DNA from: Strongylocentrotus droebachiensis
Taxonomy: Eukaryota; Echinodermata; Echinoidea; Camarodonta; Strongylocentrotidae
DNA: 64,000 nucleotides
Direction of reading: 5' to 3'
Assembly (NCBI GenBank): GCA_035222895.1
Contig: JAVYIG010001029.1
Coordinates: forward strand, 335,190-399,189
The notes under the pieces are model-generated. The model saw nothing but the letters and a program-made list of their open reading frames with translations, made no database searches and was not told where the DNA came from. Positions 57,546-64,000 of this stretch are shown piece by piece. A program made the position numbers and the translations under genes. The first letter of the stretch is position 1, and each line of letters starts with the position of its first letter.

Positions 57546-57760
57546 GAGGCGCGATAGCCCAGTTGGTAGAGCAGTGGTCTCCTAATCCAGCGACCCGGGT
57601 TCGAAACCAAGCCGAGGCGCTATTGCCTTTTGGTATTAGAGGCATTAATCCTCATTACCAGGTCCCTCGGAGAAGACCTAAAGCCGTCAGTCCTCTGGTG
57701 GCTTACTAACAAGCATTTATGCTTTCTTAGCAGTCTGGTAAAATAACCACCGCTTCTAGT
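57546..57760 (+). repeat. tRNA-derived SINE, copy 5 (best preserved)
   Basis: gaggcgcgatagcccagttg with A box tagcccagttgg and B box gggttcgaaacc, then the family body and the end catttatgctttcttagcag. Nearly intact promoter boxes suggest a young copy. Confidence 0.85.
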
Positions 57761-58355
57761 TACAGACTGTGTCCGGAACAGCTAAAGTGCTGCAAACTAC
57801 AATGGTCACAGGTCGCATACATAGAGGCAAGAATTTTGGGATGATGCCAAGGGAAAAAATTATTTCAACAATTTTGGGGGCTACTTTTCAAGCTTGCATG
57901 AAAATAACACTCTTGAATTTGTTTTGTATTGAACTCTATGCACATATTTTTTTATTTTTTTTGGGGGGGGGGGGGCTCTTTTATAATTTTTGGGGGCTCT
58001 TTTGGGATTTTTGGGGGCTAATTCGCCCTGAGCCCCCGTATATTTTTTCACATTACATGTTACTTAGACGGGCACTCTTCATCCACATTCAACTTACTGG
58101 TACTATTATTACGCTTAAAAAAATTCAGCATACTTGTAACACATTGTTGTCAGATAATTATAAGGAGGTATATCTTGTTTTGAGCCTCTAAATTTATGCA
58201 ATTTTATCAAGAACTTTGAGATGAATCTGCATGACCATAGCATAGTCTAGGCCGTATACTCATCCACAACTTCAGGAATATAGGACCCATTTTGTTTCCT
58301 TCTTAAATGTAAATCAGAAACTAGGAGTCATAAGCTTACTTGGTCTAATGTTTAA

Positions 58356-58975
58356 AATAATAATAATAATAATAATAAAAACGTTACTTATAAAGCGCTT
58401 ACCACCGAAGTCTCTAAGCGCTATACACACAAAATAGACTGATATACAATTACATCTTATACAAAACTAAAAATGCAAATAAACCTACAAATAACAATAC
58501 ATATGGAATACACATCAAAGTGAACTGGGTTAATTAATCATTGAACGCAATTTTGAATAAATGTGTCTTGAGACTAGTTTTGATATGTTAACGGTTTGAC
58601 AGTTTTTTACATTTAAAGGTAATTTGTTCCAAAGTTCAGCAGAAGCTTTGCGAAAGGAGCGATTACCATAAGAGAGAGTTGACACAGAAGTAGATACAAG
58701 GTTTAATTGTGAAGATGACCGTAAATTGCGTGAGGGTTTGTATTCCTCGATTAATTCTTGCAGATAAATTGGTGCCAATTCATGAATGCATTTATAAGTT
58801 AAAACTAAGATTTTGTACATAATGCGGTACGTCACCGGCAACCAATGCAATTCGCGAAGTACTGGGGTGATGTGTTCACAAGAACGTGTGCGTGTTACAA
58901 GCCTGGCAGCAGAGTTTTGGATTCTCTGGAGTTTTGCAATGTGCGACTCCGGAAATGCCCTCGATCCTCCTCCTT
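58356..58975 (-). mobile_element. CR1-type LINE 3' fragment, minus strand
   Basis: The minus strand reads IQNSAARLVTRTRSCEHITP, LHWLPVTYRIMYKILVLTYK, ELAPIYLQELIEEYKPSRNL and NRSFRKASAELWNKLPLNVK, the conserved C-terminal end of CR1/jockey-type reverse transcriptases, uninterrupted for ~140 codons. The 3' UTR ends in an (AAT)n tail at 58356-58378. 5' truncated at a CT-rich tract. Confidence 0.9.
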
Positions 58976-59639
58976 CATCCTTTTTTTATTCTCCTTTTCT
59001 CCACTTATTTTTTTTTCTATTCTTCTATTTCTCATCCTTCTTTTCTTTTCTTTTCTTTTCTTATTTTTTTTCCTTCTCCTTCTTCAATTTCTTCTTCATC
59101 TTCATCAGAAATCATCATCTCAAAAGTTTGATTCAGAGTCAAAGCTAAATTGAAAATGCTCCTTTTTTTTGGCTAGAGTTCCATATGTCCCCCCCCCCCC
59201 CCTAAAATCAGGAAAAAAATATATATATATATGCTTCAGAGACTAAATATAATATATAAAGATGGGAAACTAGGGTTTATAGACAATGATAGAAAGTGCA
59301 ATAATATTTAGCAATGGTATATATGGAGTTCTTACCTTTTTTTCAAAACCACATTAGATATAAAAGATGTAAGTTAGACCTATTGAAAATTAAATTTTGT
59401 CTCATTTAGAATGAAGAAAAAATTGAAGGAAAAGTCTAATCTGTCCATTTTTTGGAATGAAACACCAAAGTCAAAGAAATGGTATTCTTTTTTTTCTCCA
59501 AGTCATGCAGAGAGAGTTATCAACTTCTTCTAAACCAATGACTGTAAACCATCTTTAGCCACTGGCTCGGTTAAAAGCACAAACATAAAGAGCTGTTTAT
59601 TCAAGCAAGAAAATACGATATGGCTGCAACGACAAGAAG

Positions 59640-59810
59640 ATGAAGAAAGTCGATTTTGTAAAAGTCGTACACCCACAACTTGCGTTTCTCGGCGCTACAC
59701 ACAGAGCGCGATGGATACGTTTGCCACTCAAGGACATCAACATAAAAAAACGACGGCGAATTGGGTCGTCATTCGCAGGGTCGTTCACGTGTGAATCACA
59801 TCTTTCCTAA
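59640..59810 (+). CDS. Small hypothetical ORF, 56 aa
   Basis: ATG at 59640 to TAA at 59810: MKKVDFVKVVHPQLAFLGAT then a basic stretch KDINIKKRRRIG. GC content and codon look exceed the surroundings, and it lies just beside the GREB1 promoter on the other strand. I do not recognise it; it may be part of a divergent transcript or chance. Confidence 0.25.
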   Translation: MKKVDFVKVVHPQLAFLGATHRARWIRLPLKDINIKKRRRIGSSFAGSFTCESHLS

Positions 59811-59920
59811 ACAAAATCACACTCAAACTTTTCACACAGTCATGATCTAAGCCATGGTCATCGTATTTTTACATATTTAAGAACGAAAATGGTTGAATTT
59901 TGAGGTATTTGTGAACTTAC

Positions 59921-60040
59921 CACTTCGTAAAATCGTCGATTGAGTCGCCCGCACAGGACAAGTTGATCCCCGGGATTGTCTAGACCTATTCGTGACGTCA
60001 GGGTACGTCGCGTACCAAACCGGACCAGACGTCCCTTGCG
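59921..60040 (-). promoter_or_regulatory. Candidate GREB1 non-coding exon 1 and promoter with CRE
   Basis: A strong minus-strand donor (ACGAAGTG|gtaagttc) at 59921 ends a CG-richer segment. A perfect CRE palindrome TGACGTCA is at 59993-60000, with further cgcgta and ggcgggc sequence to 60045. The coding exon 1 has an acceptor, so an upstream exon is required, and this is the best candidate. No TATA box was identified. Confidence 0.4.
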
Positions 60041-60399
60041 GCGGGCATAATACTAAGTAGAAGGGGGGAATTGGTCATCTGTATGTGAGGGACGAGGTAA
60101 AGATGCTAACGATATCAACCTTAAAATTATATAACGGACAGGATATTGTTGAGTTTTAGGGCAGACAATTATATATTCGTGAGTAAACACTTCTGGCCGG
60201 AAATGACCGCTGTTTCGCAGTGTTTTTCTGTTAATGTTCGCGTCCCCCCGCTCGTTTCATCGGAATGAGCGCGCTGTGACGTTAAGAAAATTCACAAAGT
60301 GCCTTTCAATGATATTCAATGGCAGAGAGCCATGGAAGCTGGTACATACCGTTATTCTCAAAATGGCTGCTTCTTTGTGGACAAAAATAACGGGTATTC

Positions 60400-60581
60400 G
60401 GTCCCACCCCCCCCCCCCCCTCTTTTTTTCTCTCTCTTTCTCTCTCTCCATATCTCTCTCTCTCTCTCTCTCTCTAACTATCCATTTCTATCTATATCCC
60501 TCTCTTTATCTCTAGCTTTCCTCTATCTCTTTCCGTTTCTCTCTCTTTCTCTAATTCTCCCCACCCTGTAATTACCCCCTC

Positions 60582-60627
<46 letters not shown>

Positions 60628-60660
60628 CTCATCTCTCTTCATCGACCGTCCACCTATCTT
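60400..60660. repeat. CT microsatellite block
   Basis: (tc)n and related tracts, preceded by a run of c. Open frames reading through it are low complexity. Confidence 0.9.
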
Positions 60661-60785
60661 TCTCTTCCCCTTTTAATAATTCTTATAATGAAATTAATGG
60701 TGATAAAAATATTAATAATAATAATGTTGTCTTTATGTTTTCCTTTTTGTTTGTTTGTTTGTTTAGCATACTGATAACAAATATG

Positions 60786-61299
60786 TTAAAGGTACTATGT
60801 CCCATTTGCAGACCAAACAAAAATGAAAAGGTTAAATTCCAACGGCATTTGAAAGATAATACTAATTTAGAACTTCCCTAAAAAAGGTGGGGCCTGAAAA
60901 TGTCTTCAAGTGGGAAAATAACGACTATTATAGTTGTTAAATCGACTTAGGAGCTATAGAGCCAATAAGTAATAGTCTGATTTTCAGACTATTCATGGTC
61001 GTACGTTTTATGCTGCACAAAGATTCAATCAGTTTAATTTTGGCCATCACAAGAAGTGGGTTATTGATGTAGACAAATGCTCATGTACCCTTTACAGCTC
61101 ATTTTATGTATGTTATTACCAAAGAAGAAAAAAGCCAGTCAGTCACTCAATAATGTCTGACAGTGAAGTCTAGCAAGTAAACGGGTTTCCTTGCATATTT
61201 TGAATATTTGGACACTGCTAACGTTTATGACATATTCATAATTCCTGCAAAGTTCTACAGAATTTGAGGTTGGCTGCAAAAGGGACATAATACCTTCAA
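60786..61299. repeat. TTAA-type MITE, family C
   Basis: Starts TTAA-aggtactatgtcccatttgcag and ends ctgcaaaagggacataatacct-TCAA. The left part recurs at 37690-37850. The right edge differs from TTAA by one base. Confidence 0.7.
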
Positions 61300-61419
61300 G
61301 ACAACGAGAAGGAAATCAGAATTAAATTTGTTGAAAATAATACCTTTCATAACATAACATTGGCCAGAGATGAACTATTAATGCGATGAACATTGTAGAT
61401 GTATGAATAAATGTGTACA

Positions 61420-61620
61420 TGAAAACATTAATGAATTAATAAATAAATAGATAAATAAAACGAATAAACAAATAATTATACAAATACAAAATTAAAAAAT
61501 AATAGTAATGATAATAAATAATTGAATAAATAGATACAAAAATAAACAAATTAATGCATGAATAAATAAATAAATAGATAAATTCAATTCAATTAAATTC
61601 AAATCATTTATTTCCAAATT
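61420..61620. repeat. (aaat)n-rich low-complexity tract
   Basis: Repeated aaataaata/gataaat phrases leading into aattcaattcaattaaattc; likely the 3' tail zone of the adjacent LINE fragment. Confidence 0.6.
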
Positions 61621-62025
61621 CCAACATCAATTAAAACATTGTGTTAAAAAACAGTCAATGGGCAATACAAACATTATATAACTATGACATTTCAATCAAA
61701 CAGCGATTAAGAAGAAAAAAACAAAACAAGTATAATACATAATTTAGTATTAACAGACTACATAAAAAAACATAAGTGTATAGTAATTGGAAAATGGTGA
61801 ACACAATGAAAGCCATGTTTGTGGCTTGTTGAGAGTGTGTTCACCTAGTATTTGTTTGTTTTTACATTATTATTATAAAATTTAAACGTTGGACAAACAA
61901 TACGTGAAATATAGAACATGAGAACATAAACATGAAGAAGGAAAAAAAATCAAACATAATTAGAGCATCAAACAATATGGTTCTACAGGATAATGTTCGA
62001 AAATATATTTTACAAATTAAAAGTT

Positions 62026-62880
62026 ATTAATATGAACAAATTAAATGTTTCTTATAATGCCTCCTGAATGTATCCTTAAATAAAACATTGAATTGGTTAC
62101 ATTTTACATTATTCCAAAGAAGTGGACCCGAATTTTTTAGAGAGTATCTTGAATAATTATTAATATTATGTCCACCGATGAAATTGTTTTGCATTTCTTG
62201 TAGGATAACTATGAATCTGAGAATTTAAAGAAAACATATTCATTAAATATAAAGACAAAGTGTGGGTATTAAATCTTTGCATAAGGAAACATATTTGTAG
62301 TTTGTTTATATCTAATAACTTAAAGAGAAGGTTAAGTTCTGGTCTTGCAATTGCATTGTGAAAGAAACGTGTGGAATCGATCAGAAAAGGTTGTTCATAA
62401 TAGCATTTAAGTATTGGTGTGTACTGCAAGGTTCTGGAATCATTAAAATGATAAGAATTTTGGCCCAGTCTTGGTAAGTTTCAAGCACTGTACACAGAAA
62501 GATGTATATGGGTCTACACGAACATGTGGCATAAAATCTGTCCCGATGTTTATGCTGTTTAACATGCCATATTTAGAATGTGGAAGCATTTGAAGAGCCA
62601 TTCTTTTCAGGGAATATTTTTTATCGGATGTTCTTTCACACTTGCATAATAACGCTCACAAAGCTAGTATGTTTCACCTCTTTCCAGAACTCAACCTTCT
62701 CTTTAAGTGTACATAATTTGTTTGATAGTGGAGATGAGGGTGCCATATAACTTGAATTAGTGCATATACGTATTGCTTTTTTCTGTAATATAATTAATTA
62801 GTGTAAGTGTGTACAATAAGTATTTCCCCAAACAGTAGTGCAGTAAGAAATAGTGGATTAAAATAAACGAATTCATTTAT
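62026..62880 (-). mobile_element. Degenerate LINE reverse-transcriptase fragment
   Basis: On the minus strand, in shifting frames: SYCTTVWGNTYCTHLH, LQKKAIRICTNSSYMAPSSP, FSLNSQIHSYPTRNAKQFHR and NSGPLLWNNVKCNQF. These match in order the C-terminal landmarks of RTE/CR1-like reverse transcriptases (YG..WGN, QK.AIR, H.Y.TR, W..). Frameshifted and 5' truncated. Its middle matches 43840-43990. Confidence 0.75.
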
Positions 62881-63359
62881 AAATAAAATATTTGAATAAT
62901 CAGATTTGGAGGGCTGTAAATTCACCAGGGAGTAAAGTGCCGACCTCAAACCTCCCCCCCCCCCCCCTCCCTCACCCTTGATACACTCGTATTTCAAATC
63001 AATGCCATGGTGAATTATTGCAATGTACTTTTTTTTCATGAGCATAATTAGATCGCAATACTCGTATTTTCATATAATACATGTAAGCCCTAAACTGTTT
63101 TCATCACATTGTCATTGATGGGAGTTACTGATTAGCAGGTATACCCAGGACTTTGAATTCCTCGGGCAAGGCAACAAAAATAGTTGCTCTGAAATCAATA
63201 TACAAGCACAAGGCAAATTATATTTTGAAAGTGGTTTAATTTCAGAAATACCAACTTTGGCGTTGCCTTGATCAAAGAAAACCGACGACCGAGAGGGCGG
63301 TAGACTGGAATAAGAATGGAGGGGGTTGAGAGCTATAATTGAGAAAGGGGTGTTCGGAT

Positions 63360-64000
63360 AAAGAAAGAGAGATAGAAAGGGATGGATAGAGAGAGGGAGA
63401 GAAAGGGATGGATAGAGAGGGAGGGAGAGAAGGGATGATAGAGAGAGGGAGGGAGAGAAGGATGGATAGAGAGAGGGAGGGAGAGAAAGGGATGGATAGA
63501 GAGAGGGAGGGAGAGAAAGGGATGGATAGAGAGAGGGAGAGAAAGGGATGGATAGAGAGAGGGAGGGGAAAGGGATGGATAGAGAGAGGGAGAGAAAGGG
63601 ATGGATAGAGAGAGGGAGAGAAAGGGATGGATAGAGAGAGAGGGAGGAGAGAAAGGGATGGATAGAGAGAGGGAGGGAAAGGGATGGATAGAGAGAGGGG
63701 AGAGAGAAGGGATGGATAGAGAGAGAGGGAGGGAGAGAAAGGGATGGATAGAGAGAGGGAGGGAGAGAAAGGGATGGATAGAGAGAGGGAGGGAGAGAAA
63801 GGGATGGATAGAGAGAGGGAGAGAAAGGGATGGATAGAGAGAGGGAGGGAGAGAAAGGGATGGATAGAGAGAGGGAGGGAGAGAAAGGGATGGATAGAGA
63901 GAGGGAGGGAGAGAAAGGGATGGATAGAGAGAGGGAGGGAGAGAAAGGGATGGATAGAGAGAGGGAGAGAAAGGGATGGATAGAGAGAGGGAGGGAAAGG
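63360..64000 (+). repeat. Purine minisatellite, ~32 bp unit
   Basis: Units of gagagagggagggagagaaa plus gggatggata repeat to the window end with small length changes (some lack gggag). The most regular units are 63720-63960. Open frames (ERERKGWIERGRERDG) are artefacts. Confidence 0.95.

Noticed and set aside
14701..57620. tRNA genes
   Set aside because: All tRNA-like segments (14701, 15619, 36056, 41090, 42219, 55832, 57546) are SINE heads with poor cloverleaf pairing and a shared non-tRNA body.
58845..59153. Open frames with FFFILLF-type strings
   Set aside because: A ttc/ttt-rich tract at the truncated 5' edge of a LINE, with the real coding remnant on the opposite strand.
60234..60571. 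Plus-strand 93-codon frame starting MFASPRSF
   Set aside because: The second half is a CT microsatellite and no splice or homology support was found.
63408..63983. Overlapping open frames of Arg/Glu/Trp repeats
   Set aside because: Direct translation of the ~32-bp purine minisatellite; frame shifts with unit length.

Overview
This is eukaryotic DNA from an animal genome. It has one large multi-exon gene with consensus GT-AG introns, very sparse coding sequence and a dense load of SINEs, MITEs, LINE fragments and microsatellites. The repeats (several tRNA-headed SINEs, TTAA-flanked MITEs, a CR1-type LINE tail, and an array mentioning 'gacctttgacctcatgacc'-like motifs) and the protein divergence suggest a marine invertebrate deuterostome. 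An echinoderm such as a sea urchin is my best guess, but this is inference, not proof.

The main gene is on the minus strand, with coding exons from 55530 (start codon) down to 11139 (stop codon). It is a GREB1/GREB1L-family gene. I placed 30 coding exons by homology and splice sites, about 6.34 kb of CDS or about 2,110 codons. Intron phases agree from exon to exon at every junction except one (exon 22 at 30665-30914 to exon 23 at 17508-17621). A candidate untranslated first exon and promoter, with a perfect CRE palindrome, lie near 59.9-60.0 kb.

The 13 kb intron between exons 22 and 23 is filled with transposons. A plus-strand, spliced Mutator-like (MULE) transposase gene (18755-26180) has its first exon split by a 4.28 kb foldback element (18880-23163). 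That element has long inverted arms and a perfect 9-bp target-site duplication. The same intron holds an element with ~190-bp inverted ends (17725-18485), an inverted pair of TA-flanked repeats (23418-24205 and ~29050-29737) and two copies of a 151-bp-unit minisatellite element (27374-28500, 30005-30645).

Other introns carry three partial tandem duplications of GREB1 exons, TTAA-type MITEs, tRNA-type and 7SL-like SINEs, CR1 fragments and a ~200 bp pure CCA run. The left flank (1-11 kb) is gene-poor with satellite-like arrays at 1-465 and 2076-2650. The right flank (60-64 kb) holds CT tracts, a MITE, a degenerate LINE reverse-transcriptase fragment (minus strand, 62026-62880) and a ~32-bp minisatellite running off the end.

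The most notable observations are: the foldback-in-MULE nest with intact 9-bp duplication; the unexplained phase break in GREB1 at the transposon-filled intron; repeated partial duplication of GREB1 exons; a SINE family whose head looks like 7SL RNA; and a MITE joined six bases from a GREB1 splice donor.
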